Assembly (NCBI GenBank): GCA_947174785.1 | Contig: CAMWKG010000007.1 | Location: 1 to 64,000 of the forward strand | Origin: an uncultured Mollicutes bacterium | GTDB taxonomy: Bacteria; Bacillota_I; Bacilli_A; Acholeplasmatales; Anaeroplasmataceae | Direction: 5' to 3' | Length of the DNA: 64,000 nucleotides | Shown here: positions 1 to 9,975 of the stretch, one piece after another | Layout: each line of letters starts with the position of its first letter | Position numbering within the stretch: the first letter of the stretch is position 1 | Translations under genes and position numbers: made by a program | Notes under the pieces: model-generated | What the model was told of the DNA's origin: nothing | Seen by the model: only the letters and a program-made list of their open reading frames with translations | The model's database searches: none

Positions 1-437
1 TTAAGCTTAAACTGATTTAAAACCATACTTCTGGACCAGCCCTTCTTATGAGTTTTATTGATATACCATAACATTTCTTTATGTGAGTTAGAATGTGACA
101 TAATTTGAACAAGCGTGAACCAAGGAATTTGTGCAGCACCTTGCTGCACAAATTCCTCAAAAGTAAATTCACTTGCACATCTGCCCATATAAATAAGATT
201 TCTTCTAGAATATCCACTACCATATTCCTTTAAATCTTTAGATAGTCTTTCAATGTACTTACTTCCCCAAGTCTTTCTTTGGTTAATAATAGTACCTATT
301 TCATAGTAGGTAAGAATCATTGTACTATTCACGACAACCATAGCTTTATACTGGTTAGCTTTGATAGTTTCTTTGATTCTTTCTAAATCCTCAACATAGT
401 TTTTTTCTAAAATGTTAGTCTGTTCGTCTTTTAACAT
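1..437 (-). CDS. DUF1016/YhcG-family protein, N-terminal part (truncated by window edge)
   Basis: The reverse strand opens with ATG at 437 behind a strong GGGGG-type ribosome binding site and stays open to base 1, giving about 145 residues. The N-terminal helix run, the YYEIG motif and the VQQGAAQIPW stretch match the N-terminal domain of the DUF1016 (YhcG) family, whose C-terminal half is a PDDEXK nuclease-like domain. That half lies outside the window. Family members often accompany restriction-modification or mobile loci; their substrate is unsettled. The codons for VQQGAAQ lie in a perfect 16-bp inverted repeat (see findings). The family call is fairly firm; whether the protein is a nuclease cannot be judged from this half. 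Confidence 0.75.
   Translation of the reverse strand, partial: MLKDEQTNILEKNYVEDLERIKETIKANQYKAMVVVNSTMILTYYEIGTIINQRKTWGSKYIERLSKDLKEYGSGYSRRNLIYMGRCASEFTFEEFVQQGAAQIPWFTLVQIMSHSNSHKEMLWYINKTHKKGWSRSMVLNQFKL
123..157. repeat. Perfect 16-bp inverted repeat inside a coding region
   Basis: Bases 123-138 and 142-157 are exact reverse complements separated by three bases. They lie wholly inside the DUF1016 reading frame. The encoded VQQ..AQIP stretch is ordinary for the family, so the repeat is not a foreign insertion at protein level. Confidence 0.85.
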
Positions 438-471
438 TATAAAATCCCCCTTTGTTTTTTCAAAAATAAAA

Positions 472-500
472 ACCCTGTAAAGAATTTAACCTTACAGGGT
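472..500 (-). terminator. Terminator-like hairpin upstream of the DUF1016 gene
   Basis: A 9-bp perfect stem (ACCCTGTAA / TTACAGGGT) is followed, on the reverse strand, by a T-rich run just before the start of the DUF1016 gene. It sits in that gene's leader, so it could be an attenuator or the terminator of an unseen short transcript. Confidence 0.5.
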
Positions 501-608
501 ATTAATAGATGAACTTGTAAAAAGATGATATACATAATAAAGTACCTCCAATTTACTTAAGAAAATTATACCATATTTCGACAAGAAAAACTATTATAAG
601 ATAATAAA

Positions 609-637
609 TTGTAAAAAAAGAATAAGTATGATATAAT
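609..637 (+). promoter_or_regulatory. Promoter of the sigma-factor gene
   Basis: TTGTAA at 609-614 and TATAAT at 632-637 are separated by 17 bases, a good sigma-A type promoter. The start codon is 36 bases downstream, behind AGGGGCTG. Confidence 0.65.
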
Positions 638-672
638 TTTTGTAGAAAAAAGAAGAAAATAGGGGCTGTAAA

Positions 673-1194
673 ATGGATGTAGAAAGAATAAAAGAATTAA
701 TAAAGAGAATAGGGAAGAATGATGAAAAAGCATTAGAAGAACTCTTTCAGCAAACCAAGAAACAGTTATATCTAGTAGCGAAGGAATATTTAAATGAGAA
801 ATCGTATGCGGAGGATGTATTATCTGAAGGATATTTAAAGATATATAAGAAATCAAAATTATACAATGAGAGATATAATGGATATAATTGGATGTATGAG
901 ATAGTAAAGAATATAGCGATAGATTATAATAGGAAGTATAAGAAAGAAAGTAAGATAGAAGAATACGATGATACAGCATACATAGCAAAAGAAGAGATAG
1001 GGAATAGAATCAGTAAAGAAGAAATCAGACAAGCGATGAAGGTATTAGATGAAAGGGAGTATAAGATCATCTATTTAAGGATATGGGAGAAACGAACATT
1101 ACAGATGATAGCAGAGGTAACAAAATATAATATCACAGGAGTATATAGGACATATAAAGCAGCATTAGAGAAATTAAGAAAAGTGTTAGAGTAA
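673..1194 (+). CDS. ECF-like sigma-70 family RNA polymerase sigma factor
   Basis: A 173-residue protein with the two-domain layout of extracytoplasmic-function sigma factors. Region 2 (about residues 40-95) carries AEDVLSEGYLKIYKK and the NWMYEIVKNIAIDYNRK stretch, the usual -10 recognition and core-binding helices. Region 4 (about 115-173) is a helix-turn-helix with the LDEREYKIIYLRIWEKRT pattern. It should direct core polymerase to a small regulon. The next gene, 21 bases on, encodes a single-TM protein in the position of an anti-sigma factor. The coding strand is unusually rich in AGA and ATA codons, unlike the housekeeping genes after 3.4 kb, which suggests acquisition. Confidence 0.85.
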   Translation: MDVERIKELIKRIGKNDEKALEELFQQTKKQLYLVAKEYLNEKSYAEDVLSEGYLKIYKKSKLYNERYNGYNWMYEIVKNIAIDYNRKYKKESKIEEYDDTAYIAKEEIGNRISKEEIRQAMKVLDEREYKIIYLRIWEKRTLQMIAEVTKYNITGVYRTYKAALEKLRKVLE

Positions 1195-1215
1195 AGAAAG
1201 GGAGAAAACTAGGAA

Positions 1216-1851
1216 ATGGGAAACGAGAAAGAAACAGAGATAGTAGAAGACATAGCAAGTGATAGGGTATTAGACTTAGCAAGGGAAGCATTAAGGAAGG
1301 ATAAGAAGAAGCTAAGGATATCAAAGATATGTAGTATAGTTGTACCAATATTGATAGGAATCCTATTGATAGGATATCCAATAATAACGCACAATATCAA
1401 TGCAGATAGGAATGAAAGATATTGGAAACAGATGATAAGTCAAGCTGAGATAAGCTATAATGAATTGGAGAAGGAAGAAAGTGATTCAATAGAAGAAATC
1501 AATGATAAGAAGAAGGGGAGATTCTATTGGATAGACAATGCGACAGTCACAGGGACCTATATATTAAAACAAGATGAGAAAATTATAGTGATAGAGGAGC
1601 ATTATCTATATGAAGATATAGAGTGTGTTTTATATGTTACGAATAGAGAGTCTAGTATTGTTGAACTTAATAAACAAAATATTACTTTAAATGGATTATC
1701 TACATTCAAGGATTATTTCTTAATAAAATATGGAATTTTTGAAGGATCCATTTATGGAAACTTTAATAGTATTTATAAATATCAATTTATCATCAACTCT
1801 ACAGATACCTCAACAATAGAGGCCATATTTTCTAATTTAACAAATAACTAG
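1216..1851 (+). CDS. Single-pass membrane protein, possible anti-sigma partner
   Basis: A 211-residue protein with a basic cytoplasmic N-terminus of about 38 residues, one hydrophobic segment (about residues 40-60) and a C-terminal extracytoplasmic domain. This topology and its position right behind a sigma-factor gene fit a membrane anti-sigma or sigma-regulating protein, but no zinc-binding anti-sigma motif is visible and I do not recognise the extracellular domain. The function is inferred from context only. A clear terminator follows. Codon use drifts from AGA/ATA-rich to more typical AT-rich in the second half. Confidence 0.5.
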   Translation: MGNEKETEIVEDIASDRVLDLAREALRKDKKKLRISKICSIVVPILIGILLIGYPIITHNINADRNERYWKQMISQAEISYNELEKEESDSIEEINDKKKGRFYWIDNATVTGTYILKQDEKIIVIEEHYLYEDIECVLYVTNRESSIVELNKQNITLNGLSTFKDYFLIKYGIFEGSIYGNFNSIYKYQFIINSTDTSTIEAIFSNLTNN

Positions 1852-1876
1852 CTCATATAATGGGCTAGTTTTTTAA
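1846..1876 (+). terminator. Rho-independent terminator
   Basis: AACTAGC (1846-1852) pairs with GCTAGTT (1864-1870) and is followed by a T run. It closes the sigma-factor operon. Confidence 0.8.
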
Positions 1877-1936
1877 TATATGAAAAGAAATGGTTTAAAA
1901 AAACGTATATTTAAATGAATGGTGGTAGTTAGTAGT

Positions 1937-3217
1937 ATGAAAAAGATATACACGATAATATTAATAGGATTAAGTCTAATAGGTTTATGCTTTACAGGAG
2001 GTGTACAAGCAGAAGCTAGTGAAGAGACATTAAGAAATAGTTGTGAAAAGATAGTAGACTTTATTAAAACACATTTAAAAGAGTTTAAAGAAGAATACAA
2101 TAAACTAAATGAAGAGCCATTAAAGGCAGTAGGAATAGAAGGATATAGTTTAGTCTATATTATAGATTCAAAAGAATATGGAGTATATCTGGATTTCAAT
2201 GGTGACAATGGATATTTAGTTAGTTCATTTACATTCAACTTACACGCTATAGAGACAAAAGGGGATATAGAATATCTTAAGGATGTAGATTTCACATATT
2301 ATAGTGTAGTTGATGGATTCTTATATCATGATGGGACATCCTATCAAAAGTATATAAAAGAAACTAGAGAAGCTGAGAAGGTTTATAAGTATAATGGACA
2401 AGGAAGTACAGGCGAAGGAGATATATATCATCTAGGTGATTATATTGCTGATAGATATCCTAGTTATAATCAAGAAGAAGTTCATAGAAAAACTATAGAT
2501 GTAGGTAATTACATTAATACAGATATGATGAGAACAAGTTATTTTATCAAGAAGGTTTCCAAAGATGGAGGATATACCTATAATTATACAGAGTCTGAGG
2601 CAAACTGTGCGATTACAGCTGCGTTCAATGTAATGTCTAGTTGGAGACAAATGGGATATTTTCCAAAACTTCCATTAAAGACAGTCTATAGAGATATAAG
2701 AGAAGAAATTAAACAAGATCCCAATTATGCTGCATATGGAACTGGAGTTGGAGGAGTAGGAATTGAATCCTACTGGACAACAAATTATGATTTTAGATTA
2801 GAAAATATGCCAGAACTTTATTATTATGCAAGATATTATTCAGTAGAGGCAAAGAAGTATACACCTGAAAGTGGACTTACTACATCTCAAGCTAAAGGAA
2901 TATTCACCTTCATTACAACACAATATGTTGCAGGAACGATTTATGCAGACACCTCTACAAATTTTTCAGATGTTATGGAATTATTACAGGCAGGAAAAGC
3001 AGTATTCATGGGAGTATCTGGAAGTAAGACCTTTGGTGGAGATCATGCCGTAGCCTTACTTGGTTATTATAAATATTCCTATAAAAGTGGAGTATGGATT
3101 TTTGCACAAACAAAGACTGCATACTTTTATGTGATAGATGATGGGCAAATAGATGGTGTAACCTATTTTGACCCAAACTGTAATTCAAAGCTATCTTACG
3201 AATTCATTTATAAATAA
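1937..3217 (+). CDS. Secreted papain-like (C39-type) cysteine peptidase
   Basis: From ATG 1937, preferred over the upstream GTG-type start because it begins a proper signal peptide behind GGTGG, the protein has 426 residues. A basic N-terminus and hydrophobic core ending in VQA mark it as exported by Sec. Candidate catalytic residues are Cys224 (ANCAITAAFNV), His370 (GGDHAVALLGY) and Asp401 or Asp402 (YVIDDG), in the order and spacing of papain-fold, C39-like peptidases. The roughly 200 residues before the Cys could be a propeptide or substrate-binding region. Target unknown: it could process a peptide, degrade host protein or be a bacteriocin-type maturation protease, though no partner ABC transporter is adjacent. 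Confidence 0.65.
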   Translation: MKKIYTIILIGLSLIGLCFTGGVQAEASEETLRNSCEKIVDFIKTHLKEFKEEYNKLNEEPLKAVGIEGYSLVYIIDSKEYGVYLDFNGDNGYLVSSFTFNLHAIETKGDIEYLKDVDFTYYSVVDGFLYHDGTSYQKYIKETREAEKVYKYNGQGSTGEGDIYHLGDYIADRYPSYNQEEVHRKTIDVGNYINTDMMRTSYFIKKVSKDGGYTYNYTESEANCAITAAFNVMSSWRQMGYFPKLPLKTVYRDIREEIKQDPNYAAYGTGVGGVGIESYWTTNYDFRLENMPELYYYARYYSVEAKKYTPESGLTTSQAKGIFTFITTQYVAGTIYADTSTNFSDVMELLQAGKAVFMGVSGSKTFGGDHAVALLGYYKYSYKSGVWIFAQTKTAYFYVIDDGQIDGVTYFDPNCNSKLSYEFIYK

Positions 3218-3370
3218 TTATTTAATTTTGTTATAGGCATTTTATACTATTAAAGTATCATGAGTAATGAAAATTGGGGATAATATTTATTTTATAAAAA
3301 ATAAAGAAGTGTGTGTGTGATTGGTGCCTATAAACAATGAATAATTTAATAAATGAATTCTTTGATAGGG

Positions 3371-3405
3371 CCATGGGTATATTTTATATATCCGTGGTTT
3401 TTTTA
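3371..3405 (+). terminator. Rho-independent terminator
   Basis: CCATGGGTAT (3371-3380) pairs with ATATCCGTGG (3388-3397), with G-T wobbles, followed by seven T. The rest of the 255 bases between the peptidase and the next gene shows only a likely -10 box (TATAAT near 3429). Confidence 0.75.
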
Positions 3406-3472
3406 TTTTCAAATTTTACTTTTTATAGTATAATAGAATGTGATTTGAGGCTATGAAAGGAGAGTGTTCTTT

Positions 3473-4639
3473 ATGTTGATAATAAAACTGAATCTTAATG
3501 AAGAGGGAAATATCTTAAATGGATTTCCTTGGGTATATAATAATGAAGTACACTCATTTCATGGAGAGATTCAAAATGGAGAAGTGGTTCAGATTAATAA
3601 TTTCTATAATGAGTTTATAGGTTATGGATTTTTAAATGTTAATTCTAAACTTATGATAAGAGTATTATCCTTGAATCAAAAGGATATTATAGATAAAGAG
3701 TTTTTTAGAAATAAGATAAGGTATGCTTTAGAGCATAGAAAAAATTTAAATTTTGGAAACGCACAAAGATTAATCTTTGCGGAGGCTGATTTTCTTCCTG
3801 GATTAATAGTAGATCAATATAATGATATTTTATCAGTTCAGTTCCTTTGTTTGGGAATGGATAAAATTAAAAAAGATATCATAGATATTTTGATTGAAGA
3901 AATTAATCCAAGGGGAATATATGAAAGAAGTGACACCCAAGTTCGTATAAAAGAAGGTTTGGAAGAAACTAAAGGAATACTTTATGGAGATTTTAATCCA
4001 CGTGTAGAAGTTGTAGAAAATGGGATACGCTTTATCGTTGATGTTGAGCATGGACAGAAAACAGGTTACTTTTTAGATCAGAAGCTAAATCGCGATATGG
4101 TAAAATATTATGTGAAGGATAAGAATGTTCTTGATTGTTTTTCCAATGTGGGTGGATTTGCCTTGCATGCATGTAAATATAACGCAAAGCATGTTGATGC
4201 ATGTGATATTTCTAAGCTTGCTTGTGAGGAAATCGAATTAAACGCTAAGCTAAATGATTTTAAGCAATTAAATGTGATATGTACAGATGTATTTGATTAT
4301 TTAAGAAAAGATGAATTAAAGGATAAATATGATGTGATCATCTTGGATCCGCCTGCTTTTACAAAAGATAAGACAACAATCAAAAAGGCTTATCGTGGGT
4401 ATAAAGAAATTAATTTACAAGCTTTAAAGATAATTAAAAGTGGTGGGTATTTATTAACCTTTTCTTGTAGTCAACATATGACACCTGAATTGTTTATGGA
4501 AATGATTCAGGAGGCTGCGGTAGATGCGAAACGTGGAGTACAGTTTATCGATTTTAAAATTCAAGCACCTGATCACCCAGCCTTATTATCGGGGAAAGAA
4601 CAGTTATATCTAAAATGTATGGTGCTAAGAGTCAAATAG
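3473..4639 (+). CDS. RlmI/RlmK-like 23S rRNA (cytosine-5) methyltransferase
   Basis: A 388-residue class I SAM-dependent methyltransferase. An N-terminal PUA-like RNA-binding region (about residues 1-70) is followed by a linker domain and a Rossmann methyltransferase with motif I VLDCFSNVGGFALHA, motif IV DVIILDPPAFTKDK and the FSCSQHM motif that holds the catalytic Cys in m5C enzymes. This is the YccW/RlmI layout, so the likely reaction is C5 methylation of a 23S rRNA cytosine, in the cytoplasm. ATG 3473 is chosen over the in-frame GTG at 3464 because AGGAGAG at 3458-3464 is eight bases before it. The M24 peptidase gene follows after nine bases. Confidence 0.85.
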   Translation: MLIIKLNLNEEGNILNGFPWVYNNEVHSFHGEIQNGEVVQINNFYNEFIGYGFLNVNSKLMIRVLSLNQKDIIDKEFFRNKIRYALEHRKNLNFGNAQRLIFAEADFLPGLIVDQYNDILSVQFLCLGMDKIKKDIIDILIEEINPRGIYERSDTQVRIKEGLEETKGILYGDFNPRVEVVENGIRFIVDVEHGQKTGYFLDQKLNRDMVKYYVKDKNVLDCFSNVGGFALHACKYNAKHVDACDISKLACEEIELNAKLNDFKQLNVICTDVFDYLRKDELKDKYDVIILDPPAFTKDKTTIKKAYRGYKEINLQALKIIKSGGYLLTFSCSQHMTPELFMEMIQEAAVDAKRGVQFIDFKIQAPDHPALLSGKEQLYLKCMVLRVK

Positions 4640-4648
4640 GAGGAAACT

Positions 4649-5854
4649 ATGATTAATACAGTATTTCAAAAACATAGAAAAATGATATTAGACCAAATGA
4701 TGGATAATTCTATTTTGGTGTTATTTTCTAATCCTAAAGAGGATGTAAAATACGATGTAGATCGGAATTACTATTATGTGTCTGGCAATTTTGAATATGA
4801 AAATCGTGTTGTTTTATATAAGAATGGTAAGGATATAAAAGAGATGATGTTTATTCATCCTTTTGATGAGTTTAAAGCCAAATGGGTAGGAGCTCCATTA
4901 TCTAAAGAAGCTATAGAAAAGCAATCTTTAATAACAGATATACATTATTTAGAAGAGTTTGATTCCATTATGGATTCTTTGTTCCTTAATGCAACCAAAT
5001 TATATGTTGACCTAAAGGATGAGAAAAATCCTTACAGTACGGAAATGTTATATGCTAAAGCAACTAAGGAAAAGCATTCTCATTTAGTGATTTTTAATGC
5101 AGAAAGCTTATTTAAAAAAGCCAGAACGATTAAGCTTCCTGAAGAAATAGAAGAAATGAAAAAAGCAATTTCTATAACGAAAAAGGGAATAGAAAATATT
5201 TTAGACCATATGAAGGAATCCTATGAATATCAATTGGAAAGTTATTTTGATCAAACTATAAAGTATCATGGTGCCACTGGCTATGCCTTCCCTACCATAG
5301 CGGCAAGTGGGAAAAACGGCTGCTGTCTACATTATATGGATAATGAAGATATTGCGAAAGAAGGGGATTTAATCTTATTTGATTTGGGATGTTCTTATCA
5401 TATGTATTGTTCAGATATATCTAGAACCTTCCCTGTGAGTGGTAAGTTTAGTCCACGTCAAAAACAAATTTATAATATTGTTCTTGCAGGACAAGAACAT
5501 GTTTTAAAGCATATTCAACCCGGAATTACTACAAAGGAGTTAAATCAAATCTTAATTCAGTTCTATGCAAAAGAATTAAAAAAGATTGGTTTAATCAAAG
5601 AAGATAGTGAGGTATCTAAATATTATTATCATGGTGTATCTCATCATATCGGTTTAGATTGTCATGACCTATGTGAATACACTCCATTACAGGCAGGAAG
5701 TATTATTTCTAATGAACCAGGGCTTTATATTGCTGAAGAAGGAATTGGAATTCGAATTGAAGATGATATCTTAGTTACAGAAGATGGTTGTATTAATTTA
5801 AGTAAAGATATTTTAAAAACAGTAGATGAAATAGAAGCATATTTAGAAAGGTAA
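4649..5854 (+). CDS. Xaa-Pro aminopeptidase (M24B family)
   Basis: A 401-residue pita-bread-fold metallopeptidase that removes N-terminal residues preceding proline. An N-terminal creatinase-like domain (about 1-150) precedes the catalytic domain. The dinuclear metal ligands are all visible: Asp245 and Asp256 (FDLGCSYHMYCSDISRTF), His332 (HGVSHHIGLD), Glu356 (SNEPGLY) and Glu371 (IRIEDDI). AGGAGG lies right before the ATG. It is followed by a second aminopeptidase after 11 bases, so the two probably form a cytoplasmic peptide-turnover operon. Confidence 0.9.
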   Translation: MINTVFQKHRKMILDQMMDNSILVLFSNPKEDVKYDVDRNYYYVSGNFEYENRVVLYKNGKDIKEMMFIHPFDEFKAKWVGAPLSKEAIEKQSLITDIHYLEEFDSIMDSLFLNATKLYVDLKDEKNPYSTEMLYAKATKEKHSHLVIFNAESLFKKARTIKLPEEIEEMKKAISITKKGIENILDHMKESYEYQLESYFDQTIKYHGATGYAFPTIAASGKNGCCLHYMDNEDIAKEGDLILFDLGCSYHMYCSDISRTFPVSGKFSPRQKQIYNIVLAGQEHVLKHIQPGITTKELNQILIQFYAKELKKIGLIKEDSEVSKYYYHGVSHHIGLDCHDLCEYTPLQAGSIISNEPGLYIAEEGIGIRIEDDILVTEDGCINLSKDILKTVDEIEAYLER

Positions 5855-5865
5855 GGTAAAGTAAA

Positions 5866-7095
5866 ATGAAAGAAGAAATTTTAAAGAATTATGCGAAGCT
5901 TGTTGTTAAAACTGGAGTGAATGTTCAAAAGGATCAGGACGTAGTTGTAAGTGCATCTGTAGAGGATGCATACTTTGTAAAATATGTTGTAGAAGAGGCA
6001 TACAAGGCAGGAGCTCGTACAGTAACTGTGGATTGGAACTATCAACCTCTTTCTAAGCTAAGCTATGAATATGAAACAATTGAAACCTTAAAGGAATTGC
6101 CAGAATGGTATTTAAAGAAACAGGAATATCGTGTTGAAAAGCTTCCTGCAATGATTCATATTATTTCTGAAGATCCAGATGGACTTTCTGGAATTGATCA
6201 AGCAAAGCTTTTAGAGGTACAAATGGCAATTGGTCCAGTATTAATGAAGTATAGAGAGCAAAAAGATAATAAGTTCCAATGGACCATCGTTGGTATTCCA
6301 GGAGAAAAGTGGGCTAAGAAGGTATTCCCTAAATTATCCACAGAAAAAGCTATGGAAGCATTATGGGATGCAATACTTAAGGTGACTAGAGTATATGGTG
6401 ACCCAATCGAAAACTGGAATCAGCATAATGCAAATTTAGCAGAGAAAACATCTAAGTTAAATGCATTAGGCGTTAAGACTTTAACATATAAGTCTAAGAA
6501 TGGAACGGACTTTACTATCGATATTCATAAGGATATGAATTTCTTAGCAGGTGGAGAAACCACTCTATCCGGTGTATTTTATAATCCAAATATGCCAACA
6601 GAGGAATGCTTTACTTCTCCAGTAAAAACATCTTGTAACGGTGTTGTTATGGCAACAAAGCCATTATCTGTTCGTGGTGTATTAGTAAGTGACTTCGGCT
6701 TCAGATTTGAAAATGGTAAGGCTGTTGAGGTTATTTGTGAGAATAAAGAATATAAAGATGTTTTAGAAAAACTTATCTCTACAGATGAAGGGGCTGCAAT
6801 GCTTGGAGAGGTTGCATTAGTTCCTTATGATTCTCCTATTAATCAAACCAATTTATTATTCTATAATACACTTTATGATGAGAATGCTTGTTGTCATTTA
6901 GCTTTAGGTAGAGCATTTACAGAATGTATTAAAGACTATCAAACAAAATCTGAAGAGGAAATTAAGAAGGTAGACTTAAACACTTCTATGATTCATGTTG
7001 ATTTTATGATTGGTAGTAAGGATTTAAATATTACTGCAGAAACCTATAATGGCAAAACTGTAGAAATCTTTAAGAATGGAACTTGGGCCATCTAA
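5866..7095 (+). CDS. M29 family metallo-aminopeptidase (AmpS/PepS type)
   Basis: A 409-residue member of peptidase family M29, cytoplasmic aminopeptidases with a cobalt- or zinc-type dinuclear centre. Diagnostic motifs are the N-terminal LVVKTGVNVQKDQDVVV region, NMPTEECFTSP (metal ligands in the Glu pair), ENACCHLALGRAF and IHVDFMIGSKDLNI, which supply the remaining His and Asp ligands in this family. Length is typical. It lies in an apparent operon with the Xaa-Pro aminopeptidase and ends at a weak terminator. Confidence 0.92.
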   Translation: MKEEILKNYAKLVVKTGVNVQKDQDVVVSASVEDAYFVKYVVEEAYKAGARTVTVDWNYQPLSKLSYEYETIETLKELPEWYLKKQEYRVEKLPAMIHIISEDPDGLSGIDQAKLLEVQMAIGPVLMKYREQKDNKFQWTIVGIPGEKWAKKVFPKLSTEKAMEALWDAILKVTRVYGDPIENWNQHNANLAEKTSKLNALGVKTLTYKSKNGTDFTIDIHKDMNFLAGGETTLSGVFYNPNMPTEECFTSPVKTSCNGVVMATKPLSVRGVLVSDFGFRFENGKAVEVICENKEYKDVLEKLISTDEGAAMLGEVALVPYDSPINQTNLLFYNTLYDENACCHLALGRAFTECIKDYQTKSEEEIKKVDLNTSMIHVDFMIGSKDLNITAETYNGKTVEIFKNGTWAI

Positions 7096-7104
7096 GAATA
7101 GAAG

Positions 7105-7140
7105 AAAAAAGACTAGGAATTCATTTTTCTAGTTTTTTCT
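7105..7140 (+). terminator. Weak terminator after the M29 gene
   Basis: An A-rich arm ending in ACTAG (7112-7116) pairs with CTAGT (7129-7133) and a T-run. The stem is mostly A-T. Confidence 0.5.
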
Positions 7141-7231
7141 ATTATTTAGGATAAAAAGATTGAAAAAAAGATATAAAAGATATAATATATAAGTTGGAGT
7201 ATAAATAATTTATTTTAAAGGAGAAAATATA

Positions 7232-8035
7232 ATGAAAAAAGTGGCTTTATTTATAGTAACTTTAATTGGTATGTTTGGTTGTTTTTTGACAGGGTGTAAA
7301 CAAAATGAGAATCTGAGTGATAAGGAGAAAACACAAATTCTTACTGCATATCAGAATACTACGGGAGAATCTTATGGAACGGTTGATCTTTATTATGGCA
7401 AGCATAAAGGATATATCGTTTTTGAAATGATGAGCGTACTTCCAGCAGAAAAAATAGTAGAAATAGGAAATCAAGTTTTCGTATTTTCTTCACAAAATGA
7501 TTTATGGGCATTTAAAGATAACTCTCTTATCCTTTTAGAAAAGTTGTATGATAGAGGGGATTTAAATGATCAAGATATAGAAAATATTCATCATAGATAT
7601 TTACAAGAAATAAAAAAATCAGTAAATAATTATGATACATGGTATAAGAGCTATCAAGAAAAGGTTGAAAGCTGTAGAAAAGGCACCATCCAATCAGAAC
7701 AATTAAAAAACTATTGGAGTGGTTATGATACAAAGGTAATCAAAGCGGTATGGGAAAAACAAAAAGGTGAATCTTGCAAAATAGACTATAAGTTGGGCAA
7801 GTATGATTACAGCTTTGTATTTGTAGAGGTTGGAACTAAAGAAGAGTCAAAAACTATAAAGGTTGCAGATTATGATTTCACATATTCTAAGGATTTTACA
7901 ATTTGGGTATATAAGGATAGAGATATAGCTTTAAAGGAAGAGTTTATCACCTTAGAAGATGCCTATACAAAAGGATATCTAACAAAGAATCATCTTCAAG
8001 AAATACACAATATTTTTGTGGCTCAAATGAATTAA
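7232..8035 (+). CDS. Lipoprotein of unknown function
   Basis: A 267-residue protein with a lipoprotein signal peptide: basic start, hydrophobic core and lipobox LTGC with the lipidated Cys at residue 22. It is therefore probably anchored to the outer face of the membrane. The mature part contains two similar segments: each ends in a hydrophobic/charged strand with a K/KD..I.L motif and a short helix (YDRGDLNDQDIENIHHRYL near 104 and YTKGYLTKNHLQEIHNIF near 245). This suggests an internal duplication of about 130 residues. I do not recognise the family. GGAG precedes the start at a good distance. Confidence 0.6.
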   Translation: MKKVALFIVTLIGMFGCFLTGCKQNENLSDKEKTQILTAYQNTTGESYGTVDLYYGKHKGYIVFEMMSVLPAEKIVEIGNQVFVFSSQNDLWAFKDNSLILLEKLYDRGDLNDQDIENIHHRYLQEIKKSVNNYDTWYKSYQEKVESCRKGTIQSEQLKNYWSGYDTKVIKAVWEKQKGESCKIDYKLGKYDYSFVFVEVGTKEESKTIKVADYDFTYSKDFTIWVYKDRDIALKEEFITLEDAYTKGYLTKNHLQEIHNIFVAQMN

Positions 8036-8270
8036 GCGTTTGTTTATTAAGTAAAAATCATAAGAGATAAAAAATGATTATAATCCTATTCTTGGGTAAA
8101 GCTCCTTAAAAAAGCTAATGATTAAAAAGGACTAGGCTAAGATTGATAAGCTAGAGGAGAATAAGGATTGGTCATTTTTATACATTTAGATTTCAATGAA
8201 GGCTTCAATTTTATTGACAATGGCTATGTTATTTTAGAAATTAAGCAGATGTGTTAAAAAATAAAATATA

Positions 8271-8299
8271 TTGAAAAAAAAGTGTCTTTATAATATAAT
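8271..8299 (+). promoter_or_regulatory. pyrG promoter
   Basis: TTGAAA (8271-8276) and TATAAT (8294-8299) are 17 bases apart. The expected start, about 7 bases on, falls on the GGG at 8306-8308, so the RNA would begin 5'-GGGCACCC. The 235 bases before it, after the lipoprotein gene, hold no gene I can support. Confidence 0.8.
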
Positions 8300-8305
8300 T
8301 TATGA

Positions 8306-8350
8306 GGGCACCCTTTTTATTTACCTAATGGGGGCTGTTTTTCTTTTTGA
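8306..8350 (+). promoter_or_regulatory. pyrG leader attenuator (CTP-sensing by G reiteration)
   Basis: The predicted transcript starts GGGC, then has a pyrimidine-rich strand (CACCCUUUUU), a GGGGGCUG strand (8330-8337) and U-rich tracts, forming an imperfect terminator hairpin (one bulged C, two G-U pairs). This is the arrangement of the Bacillus subtilis pyrG leader. There, low CTP stalls polymerase after GGG, extra G residues are added, and the poly-G tail pairs with the C/U strand to block termination. The mechanism is established for that family; its operation here is inference from the leader sequence. Confidence 0.75.
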
Positions 8351-9961
<1,611 letters not shown>

Positions 9962-9975
9962 GGAATGTGGTATTT

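Noticed and set aside
566-988. 140-residue reverse-strand open frame opposite the sigma factor
   Set aside because: It is Ser/Ile/Leu-rich with no ribosome binding site and arises because the sense gene avoids certain codons; the sigma-factor frame has clear homology.
8036-8270. Short open frame starting with TTG near 8167 before pyrG
   Set aside because: Only about 29 codons, weak start context and no recognisable sequence; I see nothing else supportable in this gap.
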